A stretch of 12,146 nucleotides of DNA from an uncultured Collinsella sp. GTDB taxonomy: Bacteria; Actinomycetota; Coriobacteriia; Coriobacteriales; Coriobacteriaceae. Location: positions 1 through 12,146 of the forward strand of contig URFU01000066.1 in NCBI GenBank assembly GCA_900547125.1, in the 5' to 3' direction. This document shows, piece by piece, positions 1 to 6,486 of this stretch. The notes beneath the pieces are model-generated. The model ran no database searches. It was not told where the DNA came from and worked only from the letters and a program-made list of their open reading frames with translations. Made by a program: the position numbers and the translations under genes. The first letter of the stretch is position 1, and each line of letters opens with the position of its first letter.

Positions 1-173
1 ACCTCGACTCCGTTCGCGGCCGTCAGGTCCGCCCCAGCTGTTTTTGCTCATAGGTGTCTGGCTAGTCTGCACCACGTTGGTTCAAAGAAACCTGACCCCA
101 ATGTACCAATCACGGAGCCACCGATGTCATGGCAACGGTAGCGAGCGGCGGCCAGGGCGAACAAATTGGCATG
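1..173. other. Left-edge stretch with no gene I can support
   Basis: All reading frames here are short and none resembles a known family. One open plus frame closes at 51-53, so the tail of a gene from outside the window cannot be excluded, but its residues are not recognisable. The phrase at 88-101, read on the minus strand as GGGGTCAGGTTTC, resembles sequences I associate with flanks of REP-type or IS200-type transposase genes. That is only a resemblance. I see no tRNA cloverleaf. Confidence 0.3.
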
Positions 174-215
174 AAAAGGGGGCGGCATAGACCTTTTGGT
201 CATGCCACCCCCTTT
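174..215 (-). terminator. Intrinsic terminator of uppP
   Basis: The arms 175-193 and 198-215 form a hairpin of about 18 bp closed by a TTTT/AAAA loop (194-197), with one bulged base at 189. The only imperfect pair (183/207) is C-A on the plus strand but a G-U wobble on the minus strand. The minus strand also ends in a short T run (174-177) after a run of five C. Both points favour minus-strand termination, about 45 nt after the uppP stop codon. Confidence 0.8.
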
Positions 216-259
216 GAATGACAAGTTGTCGCTCTGGTCGCCGCGCAGCGTCAACCAAG

Positions 260-1234
260 TTACAGGCCGAGCATAGGCTCCAGGACAAAGAAGTACGCGA
301 GCACCACGATGCCCAGGATGATGCGGTAGACGCCGAAGCACTTGAAGTCGTGACGGCGCACGAAGCCCATAAGCCACTTGATGGCAATGAGCGACACCAC
401 AAAGGCGACGACGCAGCCCACGCCCAGGATGGCGATTTCGTTGGTGCCGAACGTGCCGCCCTTAATAAAGTACTTGACCAGCTTGAGCGCACTCGCGCCA
501 AACATGACGGGAATGGCCAGGAAGAACGTAAACTTGGACGCCACCGAACGCGTGCAGCCCAAAAGCAGGCCGCCGATGATCGTGGAGCCGGAGCGCGATG
601 TGCCCGGAATCAGCGAAAGCACCTGGAAGCAACCGATACCCAGCGCGGTCTTCCAGCTCAGATCCTCGAGCGTAGTGATGGAGCCAAAGTCCAAGCTATC
701 GTCATCGTCTGCGGCGGCAGTCGCAGCGGGCGCGGCAAAATGCGCACCGGCTGGACGTCCGCCCGCCACCACAGCACGCGAACCAAACGAACCGGCAAGA
801 GCAGCCTGGTCGCGCTTGTTCGCGCGCCAGTTCTCGATCACGATAAACAGCACGCCGTACACAATGAGCGCCAACGCCACGACGGGAGCATTGTAGAAAT
901 GCTCCTCCATCCAGTCGTTAAGCGGCAGACCGATCGCCGCGGCGGGAATGCAGCCGAGCACAATCTTGCCCCATAGCACCCAGGTGTCGCGACGGCCCTC
1001 CTTGCCCTTGCTGGGAGAAAACGGGTTGAGGTCGTAGAAGAACAAAACGCAGACGGCCAAAATGGCGCCAAGCTGAATCACGACCAGGAACATATTCCAG
1101 AACGTCTCGCTCACGTTCATCTTGACGAACTCGTCCACCAAGATCATGTGACCGGTCGACGAAACAGGCAGCCATTCGGTGATGCCCTCGACCAGGCCCA
1201 TGAAGGCAGATTTTAGAAGCTCAATGATATCCAA
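260..1234 (-). CDS. uppP: Undecaprenyl-diphosphatase (UppP/BacA family), TTG start
   Basis: Integral membrane enzyme that dephosphorylates undecaprenyl pyrophosphate to recycle the lipid carrier for peptidoglycan and other envelope polymers; the family is also tied to bacitracin tolerance. The 324-residue product has the family signatures: ExxxE at E16-E20, the following LPVSSTGH with S25-S26 and H29, and PGTSRSG at 210-216 with R214. Multiple hydrophobic segments span the rest. I chose the TTG at 1232-1234 because a GAGGGGG Shine-Dalgarno lies 5 nt upstream and translation from it begins exactly at the family N-terminus (MDIIELLKSAFMG). The longer open frame to 1483 has no such support and would run into the start of the divergent usp gene. 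Compared with the roughly 270-residue usual length, it carries about 45 extra Ala/Gly/Asp-rich residues (about 140-187) just before the PGTSRSG half. It stands alone as a transcript. Confidence 0.95.
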   Translation of the reverse strand: MDIIELLKSAFMGLVEGITEWLPVSSTGHMILVDEFVKMNVSETFWNMFLVVIQLGAILAVCVLFFYDLNPFSPSKGKEGRRDTWVLWGKIVLGCIPAAAIGLPLNDWMEEHFYNAPVVALALIVYGVLFIVIENWRANKRDQAALAGSFGSRAVVAGGRPAGAHFAAPAATAAADDDDSLDFGSITTLEDLSWKTALGIGCFQVLSLIPGTSRSGSTIIGGLLLGCTRSVASKFTFFLAIPVMFGASALKLVKYFIKGGTFGTNEIAILGVGCVVAFVVSLIAIKWLMGFVRRHDFKCFGVYRIILGIVVLAYFFVLEPMLGL

Positions 1235-1481
1235 AGGGACCCCCTCGTTAGACACCCGCCGATATTGTTCTGCGGACGGTGCGGGCGATGTCCCATTATC
1301 AACCGTTGGCGGCGCGCCTGCGCCTACCCTTACCAAAAAACTCGCCCGTTCACAGAATTGCGAGCGGTCAAACCCAAATCCTTGGGTATAACTGCAACAA
1401 GATAAAGTGTCCGGCGGCCACGCATCCGCGCCCGCCCGACGCACGAGCCCCGCGCCCGTGCGATAGACCAAGGAGGAAACC
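1235..1481. promoter_or_regulatory. Divergent uppP/usp intergenic control region
   Basis: This 247-bp gap separates two divergently transcribed genes and must hold both promoters. On the plus strand TATAAC at 1387-1392 is the best -10-like hexamer for usp, but no good -35 sits at 16-18 bp. It overlaps a 6-bp inverted repeat (ACCCAA 1372-1377, TTGGGT 1382-1387), which could be an operator. On the minus strand a GATAAT-like hexamer lies near 1296-1301, also without a clear -35. I find no open frame of note. Confidence 0.35.
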
Positions 1482-1919
1482 ATGAACGAGGGCTATACCA
1501 AGGTATTTGTTTCGCTCGACGGTACTGAGCAGCAGGATTTTGTGCTCGCACGCGCCATCAAGGTCGCCGCGAACAACGGCGCCAAGCTGATTATCGGCCA
1601 CGTTATCGATTCCACGGCACTCGAGAGCGCTGGTTCCTATCCGGTCGATCTGGTCAACGGACTGGAGGAGGCATTTAAGAACTCCATCGCCAAGCAGCTC
1701 GAAGAGGCCAAGGCCAATCCCGATATTCCCGAGGTCGAGGTCATGATTCGCGCCGGCCGTATTCGCGAGACGCTCAAAGACGAGATGCTCGACGTGGTGA
1801 AGCCCGACCTGGTGCTCTGCGGCGCACGCGGCCTGTCCTCGATCAAGTATGCGCTCCTGGGTTCGATTTCGACGTTCCTGCTGCGCAATACGGACTGCGA
1901 CATCTTGGTCGTAAAGTAG
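1482..1919 (+). CDS. Universal stress protein, UspA family, single domain
   Basis: Small cytoplasmic alpha/beta nucleotide-binding protein of 145 residues, the normal length for one Usp domain. Family members accumulate under starvation or stress, and ATP-binding members are thought to act as nucleotide-responsive modulators; the precise role here cannot be told. The N-terminus carries the usual beta strand ending in D13 (VFVSLDG). The C-terminal ATP-binding signature G-x2-G-x9-G-(S/T) is complete: G114, G117, G127, S128. This places it with the ATP-binding (UspFG/MJ0577-like) class rather than the UspA class that lacks the motif. The start is secure: AAGGAGG at 1470-1476 lies 5 nt before the ATG. 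It is monocistronic, transcribed away from uppP, and followed by a large palindrome and then a terminator about 150 nt downstream. Confidence 0.93.
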   Translation: MNEGYTKVFVSLDGTEQQDFVLARAIKVAANNGAKLIIGHVIDSTALESAGSYPVDLVNGLEEAFKNSIAKQLEEAKANPDIPEVEVMIRAGRIRETLKDEMLDVVKPDLVLCGARGLSSIKYALLGSISTFLLRNTDCDILVVK

Positions 1920-1932
1920 CGTTGCTCCCACC

Positions 1933-2026
1933 GGCCGCGGGGCCTGCGGGGTTTCCTAAGGGCACGTCCTCGCCGCTTCGCGGCTGCGGGATGTGCCCTT
2001 AGGAAACCCCTCCCGGCCTCGCGGCC
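1933..2026. repeat. 94-bp long palindrome downstream of usp
   Basis: The core is a perfect 18-bp inverted repeat (1948-1965 with 1993-2010). It is extended outward, across a 3/4-nt internal loop, by a 12-bp stem (1933-1944 with 2015-2026) whose only non-Watson-Crick pair is a G-U on the plus strand. Inside, a 5-bp GCCGC/GCGGC stem (1972-1976, 1980-1984) closes on a TTC loop. No T run follows, so it does not look like a simple terminator. A dispersed palindromic repeat or a 3'-end stabilising structure of the usp mRNA are the main alternatives. Confidence 0.85.
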
Positions 2027-2067
2027 TTCGCAGCCTTACTTCAACGAATTGGCTGATGGAAAAATAG

Positions 2068-2099
2068 CGTGCCGCCCTGGTTGGGGCGGCACGTTTTTT
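2068..2099. terminator. Bidirectional intrinsic terminator between usp and the histidine kinase gene
   Basis: A perfect 10-bp stem (2068-2077 with 2084-2093) and a 6-nt loop are followed on the plus strand by six T (2094-2099). On the minus strand the same hairpin is followed, after CTA, by five T (2060-2064 on the plus strand read as A). It can therefore end the plus-strand usp transcript and the minus-strand two-component operon, which converge here. The stretch 2100-2190 holds only a weak 6-bp hairpin (2165-2170, 2181-2186) next to the kinase stop codon. Confidence 0.9.
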
Positions 2100-2190
2100 A
2101 TGGCACGTTTTCGTTATGGGGGATTCATTTGAGTCCCATAGCTGTGTTCACGTTCGGGAACATAGCCGTCCGCACCGCAAGACGGCCCGA

Positions 2191-3234
2191 CTACTCAAAG
2201 TATTGGAACTTGTTGGTTGAGAAGGCAAACGTGACGACGAAGCCTTCGCCGGAGTCGGATGCTGCGGTGACGTCGATGCCCATCTTGGAGCACAGGCGCG
2301 CCACCAGGTAGAGGCCGATGCCCGTTGCGCGCTTGGTGGTACGGCCGTTATCGCCGGTAAAACCCTTCTCGAACACGCGCGGCAGGTCGGCCGCGCTCAC
2401 GCCGCAGCCGTTGTCCGCGACGGTGAGCTCGATGCGTTCGCTCGCCAGGCCCTCGTCCAGCAACGCGCCCGAAAACACGATCTTTGCGCCGTCCTCACGC
2501 GCATATTTAATGCTGTTCTGAATGAGCTGGCCCAGAATAAACTCGAGCCACTTCTCGTCGGTAAATACCTCAAAGTCGAGGTTCTCGCACACCGGCGCCA
2601 CATGTGCCGCGATGAGCTCGCGCGCGTTGGCTTTAATCGCGCCCGTCACCAAGGTCTTGAGATCCCAGCGGCGAATCAGGTAGTCCCGCTCCACGACTTC
2701 CGAACGCGCGTAGTACAGCGCCTGGTCGATATAGCGCTCCACGCGAGCCAGCTCGCGACCCAGGTCATCCACACGCGACAGGTCGTCTTCGCTGCCGTCC
2801 AGGTTTTCCAAAATCAGGTGGGCCGCCGCCAGGGGCAGCTTGGCCTCGTGGACCCAGCTCTCAATATAGTCGCGATAGTCATCGGTCTGACGCCGGCCTT
2901 CGGCAACCTCGTCGCAGGAAGCTTTGCCCACCCGGCGCAAGACCTCGTATTCGAGCTCGCCCTCGGCATAGGTCGGGCATTGCACCATCTCCTGCACCCA
3001 TGCGGGACTCTCGAGCTCCTCTGCCGCGCGCTCCAACTGACGCAGAAAACGGCGGCGACGAGCGTACTCGATCACGATGCCGAGCATACCGAAGATAAAG
3101 GACACGCCGACCGCCACGGCCACGATAGAAACGGGTGCACCGGCGACCGTCAGCACAAAGCAGCTCAGCAGCACGCCGCACGTCCACACGGCGACGGGAA
3201 GCAGCGCATCTTTAAAGAACTTGCCAAACGACAT
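2191..3234 (-). CDS. Sensor histidine kinase with two N-terminal TM helices (intramembrane-sensing type)
   Basis: Membrane-bound kinase of 347 residues that should autophosphorylate and pass phosphate to the regulator encoded just upstream. Two hydrophobic helices (about 11-31 and 36-56) are joined by a very short outer loop, so there is no extracellular sensor domain; this is the layout of BceS/GraS-type kinases that sense through a membrane partner. The DHp helix has the phosphoacceptor H129 in WVHEAKLP, the variant H-box shared with that group. The ATPase domain shows the N-box (QLIQN, N240), G1 box D274-N-G, F-box around F288 and G2 box GIGLYL at 305-310, so it looks active. The ATG at 3232-3234 lies 9 nt after the regulator stop codon, and a weak AGGGG site overlaps that stop, suggesting translational coupling. 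No BceAB-type ABC transporter lies nearby in the window. Confidence 0.92.
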   Translation of the reverse strand: MSFGKFFKDALLPVAVWTCGVLLSCFVLTVAGAPVSIVAVAVGVSFIFGMLGIVIEYARRRRFLRQLERAAEELESPAWVQEMVQCPTYAEGELEYEVLRRVGKASCDEVAEGRRQTDDYRDYIESWVHEAKLPLAAAHLILENLDGSEDDLSRVDDLGRELARVERYIDQALYYARSEVVERDYLIRRWDLKTLVTGAIKANARELIAAHVAPVCENLDFEVFTDEKWLEFILGQLIQNSIKYAREDGAKIVFSGALLDEGLASERIELTVADNGCGVSAADLPRVFEKGFTGDNGRTTKRATGIGLYLVARLCSKMGIDVTAASDSGEGFVVTFAFSTNKFQYFE

Positions 3235-3243
3235 AGCCGGCCC

Positions 3244-3915
3244 CTAGACCGAATAGCCTTGGCCGCGATGCGTGGTCAAATACCCCTTGATGCCGATTTT
3301 TTCGAGCGTGGTGCGCAGGCGGTTGATGTTGACGGTGAGCGTATTGTCGTCCACGAAGGCGTCGGAGTCCCACAGGTCCTGCATGATGGCCGAGCGCGAA
3401 ACAATCTTGCCCGCGCGGCTCAGAAGCAGTGAGAGGATACGCAGTTCGTTTTTGGTGAGCTCGGTGCTAGTACCGGTTTGCGTGTTGGTAACCATTGAGC
3501 GGGCGAGGTCGAGCTCCAGCCCCTTGTGGACGAGCGTGCTGCGCTCGCCCGCCGCCGCGGTGCGACGCAGCAAGGCATTGATGCGCGCCACGAGCACGCG
3601 CGCGCTGTAGGGCTTGGGAACAAAGTCGTCCGCGCCGAGCGTCATGGCCATGACTTCGTCGATCTCGGTCGTGCGCGACGTGAGAACGATGATGGGGACC
3701 TCGGATTCGCGACGGACCTCATGGCAGATGTGCTGGCCGTCCTTGACGGGAAGCGTGAGGTCGAGCAGCACCAGGTCGGGCGCGGCGGCGAGAATATCGC
3801 GCGAGACATGCTCAAACGATTCGCAGGCCTCGACTTCAAACCCGGCGCGGGCAAGGATGTCGATAAGCTCACGACGAATGGGTTCGTCGTCCTCAACGAC
3901 ATAGATCAGCGCCAT
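3244..3915 (-). CDS. Response regulator, OmpR/PhoB family
   Basis: Cytoplasmic DNA-binding regulator of 223 residues, partner of the downstream histidine kinase. The receiver domain (about 1-118) has the acidic pocket E8-D9-D10, phosphoacceptor D52 in LLDLTLP, T79 and K101 (VPKPY). The C-terminal winged-helix domain (about 125-223) carries the typical TKNELRILSLL start, the recognition-helix region DNTLTVNINRLR and the closing GYLTTHRGQGYSV, which matches OmpR-type outputs. Two in-frame ATGs exist; I chose the second (3913-3915) because GGGAGGA sits at ideal distance before it and translation then starts at the family N-terminus MALIYVVEDD. It is the first gene of a two-gene operon with the kinase. 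A strong palindrome lies 43 nt upstream of the start and may be a regulatory site. Target genes cannot be told from this window. Confidence 0.94.
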   Translation of the reverse strand: MALIYVVEDDEPIRRELIDILARAGFEVEACESFEHVSRDILAAAPDLVLLDLTLPVKDGQHICHEVRRESEVPIIVLTSRTTEIDEVMAMTLGADDFVPKPYSARVLVARINALLRRTAAAGERSTLVHKGLELDLARSMVTNTQTGTSTELTKNELRILSLLLSRAGKIVSRSAIMQDLWDSDAFVDDNTLTVNINRLRTTLEKIGIKGYLTTHRGQGYSV

Positions 3916-3957
3916 GTGTCCTCCCATTTCGCGTAACTTGCACTTTCCACACCATTA

Positions 3958-3993
3958 TGCCCACGGCGTCGCAGCGATACGACCCCGTGGGCA
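3958..3993. repeat. 36-bp palindrome upstream of the response regulator gene
   Basis: Arms of 14 bp (3958-3971 and 3980-3993) match at 13 of 14 positions around the 8-nt spacer 3972-3979. No T run follows on either strand, so it is unlikely to be a terminator. It lies in the 5' leader or promoter zone of the two-component operon. A TTGTCA hexamer lies just upstream on the minus strand (4001-4006) as a possible -35, with only a poor -10 (3977-3982) inside the palindrome. An operator for autoregulation or an mRNA leader hairpin are both possible. Confidence 0.6.
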
Positions 3994-4023
3994 CCTAATA
4001 TGACAAAAGTGTTCGGTAGCCTT

Positions 4024-4061
4024 GAGAGAAAAGGGCCGACCGGTCCTAAACCGATCGGCCC
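4024..4061 (-). terminator. Intrinsic terminator of the dehydrogenase-aminotransferase operon
   Basis: A 12-bp stem (4033-4044 with 4050-4061) surrounds a 5-nt loop. Its one imperfect pair is C-A on the plus strand but G-U on the minus strand. The minus strand continues into TTTTCTCTC (4024-4032). Orientation and position, 21 nt after the aminotransferase stop codon, fit minus-strand termination. Confidence 0.88.
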
Positions 4062-4082
4062 CATCACTTCGACCTCGAGCCT

Positions 4083-5213
4083 CTACTCGAGCGTACGCAT
4101 GTACGCAGAGATGGCATCCAGGCCCTTCTGCAGGTCGTCGGTGTTATCGGAGTATGCATAGCCGATGCGCATACTCTTGGGCTCCTCGAAGCAATCGCCC
4201 GGGGTGACGAGCGCGCCGGACTTCTTAATCATGTCAATGCAGAACGTCCTGGAGTCGATGTCGTAGTCGTAATACACGAGCGCGGTGGTACCCGCCTCGG
4301 GCTTGACGAACGACAGGTGCGGCTCGCTCTCGACCCACTTCTCCAGAACAGCAAGGTTCTGACGGACGATGCGACGGCTGCGCTCAAGGATCACGGAAGC
4401 GTTGCCCAGAATCAGCTCCGCCACCGACTCGCTGAATATGCCGGCGGAAATCAAGTTGTAGTCGCGATGCGAGAGCAGCGCGCGACGGAGCTCCGGGCTC
4501 TTGGTGACTGCCCAGCCCAGACGCAGACCGGCGAACGACCAGACCTTGGACATGGATGCGGTGACGACGGCCTTGTCGTACAGGTCGATCACGGACTCGC
4601 AGTACTCATCCGTCTGAGTAAGCAGACGGTAGACCTCGTCGCAGAGCACCCACGCGTCGTGTTTGCGCGCAACCTCGACAATCGCCTTGAGCGTATCGGT
4701 GTCGAGCAGGGCGCCCGTGGGGTTGTCCGGGTTATTGATGCAGATGAGCTTGGTATCGTCGGTCACCAGGGCATCGAGCGCGTCGACGTCGACGTGGTAG
4801 CCGTTCTTGCGATCGAGCTGAAGGATATCGACCTTCGCACCGCACATCTCGGGAATCGAATAAAGCTGCTGGTAGGTGGGCTTGACGGAGACTACATGAT
4901 CGCCCGGTTCGACGAGCGTGGAAATAACCAGGGAGTTGGCACCGGTCGCGCCGTGCGTGGGTACGATATGCCCGGGCTCGACCGTCTTATAGAGACGCGC
5001 GACCCCCTCGAGGAAGCCGGGCTGCCCCTCGATGTCTCCGTAGGTGAATCGGCGCGAGCACAGACTGTCGAGCCACGCCTTCTTGTCGGTGTTCGTAAGC
5101 TCGAACAGCTGGTCGAGCGTGAGGGAGTAGACGCACGTCTCCGCAACGTTGTGGGTGCACTTGGTCTCCCACTCGTTCATCCACTGCTCGACGGCGAAAT
5201 CCTTGATCTGCAT
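4083..5213 (-). CDS. PLP-dependent class I/II aminotransferase
   Basis: Cytoplasmic fold-type I PLP enzyme of 376 residues, a normal length for the family. The key residues are present: NNPDNPTG at 160-167 (cofactor-ring contact), DEVY at 192-195 (D192 to the pyridine nitrogen, Y195 to the O3'), the PLP lysine K223 in SMSKVWSFAGLRLGW, and R349 in SMRIGYAY, which in this fold binds the substrate alpha-carboxylate. The N-terminal part (WETKCTHNVAETCVYSLTLDQL) resembles a group usually labelled just 'aminotransferase' in anaerobic Firmicutes and Coriobacteria, so I give no substrate. The ATG at 5211-5213 has an AAAGGA site 7 nt upstream. It lies 24 nt after the OCD-family dehydrogenase gene on the same strand and ends at a clear terminator, so the two form an operon. 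It probably supplies or consumes the keto/imino acid handled by that dehydrogenase (inference). Confidence 0.9.
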   Translation of the reverse strand: MQIKDFAVEQWMNEWETKCTHNVAETCVYSLTLDQLFELTNTDKKAWLDSLCSRRFTYGDIEGQPGFLEGVARLYKTVEPGHIVPTHGATGANSLVISTLVEPGDHVVSVKPTYQQLYSIPEMCGAKVDILQLDRKNGYHVDVDALDALVTDDTKLICINNPDNPTGALLDTDTLKAIVEVARKHDAWVLCDEVYRLLTQTDEYCESVIDLYDKAVVTASMSKVWSFAGLRLGWAVTKSPELRRALLSHRDYNLISAGIFSESVAELILGNASVILERSRRIVRQNLAVLEKWVESEPHLSFVKPEAGTTALVYYDYDIDSRTFCIDMIKKSGALVTPGDCFEEPKSMRIGYAYSDNTDDLQKGLDAISAYMRTLE

Positions 5214-5237
5214 TGTCGTTTCCTTTCCCTGACTTTC

Positions 5238-6269
5238 CTACAGTTCCACCACGGTGCCCAGCCCCGCCTCGACGGCGCGGTCGTAGGCGATTTTCGATGC
5301 CGAAAGGTCCTGAACGGCGATGCCCGACGTATCGAACACCGTCACCTGTTCGTCATCCGAACGCCCCGTGGCCGTGCCGGCGATGACTTCGCCGAGCTCC
5401 GCTTTGATGTCCTCGGGCGTGATGGCACCCACGGCAACCGGAATCTCCAGCTCACCGGACGCGACCGATTGCTCGCGGTCGTCGACGTAAACAGCGGCAC
5501 GGGCGACAAGCGCCGAGGCGAGCTCCTGCTTGCCGGGCATGTCGGCACCGACGCAGGAGATATGCGTACCGGGGCGCACCCATGCATCGGGGATGATGGG
5601 CTTGGTCGCCGGCGTAATCGTCACGATGATGTCGGCCTCTGCCGCGGCACCTTGACCGTCGGCCGTCGCCTCGATGGAATAGGTGGATGCCTCGCGAGCA
5701 TGCTCGCAGGCGCCCAAGATATGGGCGGCCTCGTATCGCAAGCGCAAGGCGCGGGCCACGGGCGCGGCATCGGAAACCGGCTCCCACACCTTGACCTCGC
5801 TCACCTTGGGACAGGCGGCAAGCACGCCCGCCACTATATAGGTGCTCATATGGCCGGCACCCGCAACAAGCAGTTTGGACGTATCCGCCCGAGCCAGCCA
5901 CTTGGCACCGAGCGCAACGGCGGCACCGGTGCGAAGTCCAGTGACGGCGGAGGCATTAAGCAGCGCCAGCGGCTCGCCCGTCGCGTTGTCGCACAGCAGC
6001 GTGGTGCCAAAGATCTCGGGCAGCCCCTTTTTGGGATTCCGAGAGAACCAAGCCGTAAGCTTGAGACCGAAGAGGCCGCTTCCCGCCAACTCGCCCGAGC
6101 GGATATCCATATCGGCCACGCCGGGTTCGAACTGCTCATATACCATCGGCCACGCAACACCCTTGCCCGTTGCCTTCTGGCGATATGCCTCCTCCACGGC
6201 AGCGATTGCATCCTCAATCGTCAGCACCTTGGAAACTTCCTCGGCCGAAAGCACTACCATCTGCCCCAT
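5238..6269 (-). CDS. Ornithine cyclodeaminase/mu-crystallin family NAD(P)-dependent dehydrogenase
   Basis: Cytoplasmic enzyme of 343 residues in the family that includes ornithine cyclodeaminase, archaeal alanine dehydrogenase, mu-crystallin/ketimine reductase and SbnB. Family landmarks in order: substrate-side lysine K70 (FGLKLTAWF), TGLRTGA with R113, the Rossmann loop GAGHM at 137-141, an acidic residue E163 at the end of beta-2 (compatible with NAD(H)), and GADMPGKQEL with D243 at the position of the ornithine cyclodeaminase catalytic aspartate. GAD-PGK(Q/R)EL is closer to archaeal alanine dehydrogenases than to the GGDCPGKTEL form of true ornithine cyclodeaminases, so cyclodeamination of ornithine is not my first choice. 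Two adjacent ATGs compete (6270-6272 and 6267-6269); the second has proper spacing, 5 nt, from AAAGGAG. First gene of the operon with the aminotransferase, and divergent from the PucR-type regulator, its likely controller. Confidence 0.88.
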   Translation of the reverse strand: MGQMVVLSAEEVSKVLTIEDAIAAVEEAYRQKATGKGVAWPMVYEQFEPGVADMDIRSGELAGSGLFGLKLTAWFSRNPKKGLPEIFGTTLLCDNATGEPLALLNASAVTGLRTGAAVALGAKWLARADTSKLLVAGAGHMSTYIVAGVLAACPKVSEVKVWEPVSDAAPVARALRLRYEAAHILGACEHAREASTYSIEATADGQGAAAEADIIVTITPATKPIIPDAWVRPGTHISCVGADMPGKQELASALVARAAVYVDDREQSVASGELEIPVAVGAITPEDIKAELGEVIAGTATGRSDDEQVTVFDTSGIAVQDLSASKIAYDRAVEAGLGTVVEL

Positions 6270-6486
6270 CATCGCTCCTTTCAGCGAAAGCTTTACGTTG
6301 CTTCACTGTACGGTTTAGCAATGATGCCGCCAAGGATCATTTCTTGTTGGAATCTACAACGATTCTCAATTTGATTTTTCGTTCTATCAGCAGGTATTTG
6401 AATTATTTCTCGCATCAACTGCATATGGATGTGCGATTATCCTATTTATACCTGTACTTATTGTAGTGATTTACAAGGTGATGTTG
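6270..6486. promoter_or_regulatory. AT-rich divergent control region between the OCD-family gene and the PucR-type regulator
   Basis: This roughly 215-bp gap is visibly richer in A/T than the flanking genes and must hold two divergent promoters. Candidate for the minus-strand operon: TTGGCG, 17 bp, TACAGT (about 6309-6337). Plus-strand -10-like hexamers for the regulator are TATTTA (6443-6448) and TATACC (6447-6452), without a convincing -35. GTTGGAATCTACAAC (6344-6358) is a small inverted repeat that could be an operator. PucR-type proteins commonly act at such divergent regions. Confidence 0.4.

Noticed and set aside
1..60. tRNA or other structured RNA at the left edge
   Set aside because: No acceptor/T-arm pattern such as GGTTCGA with a matching stem can be built.
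48..501. Minus-strand open frames downstream of uppP
   Set aside because: They run through the uppP terminator and the uppP 3' end in other frames and show no recognisable protein.
218..976. 252-residue plus-strand open frame over uppP
   Set aside because: Antisense to a confirmed gene; highly charged, no domain, no ribosome binding site of note.
260..1483. Long 407-residue version of UppP starting at 1483
   Set aside because: The first 83 residues have no homology to the family, overlap the usp start and lack a Shine-Dalgarno. The TTG at 1232-1234 fits both family length and binding site.
1368..1931. 187-residue minus-strand open frame over usp
   Set aside because: Antisense to a complete Usp domain with an intact ATP motif and a strong ribosome binding site.
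4317..6374. 685-residue open frame on the plus strand, antisense to the aminotransferase and dehydrogenase genes
   Set aside because: It mirrors the codon pattern of two well-supported genes, has no family motif, and its composition (His/Arg/Gly rich) is typical of antisense frames in GC-rich DNA.
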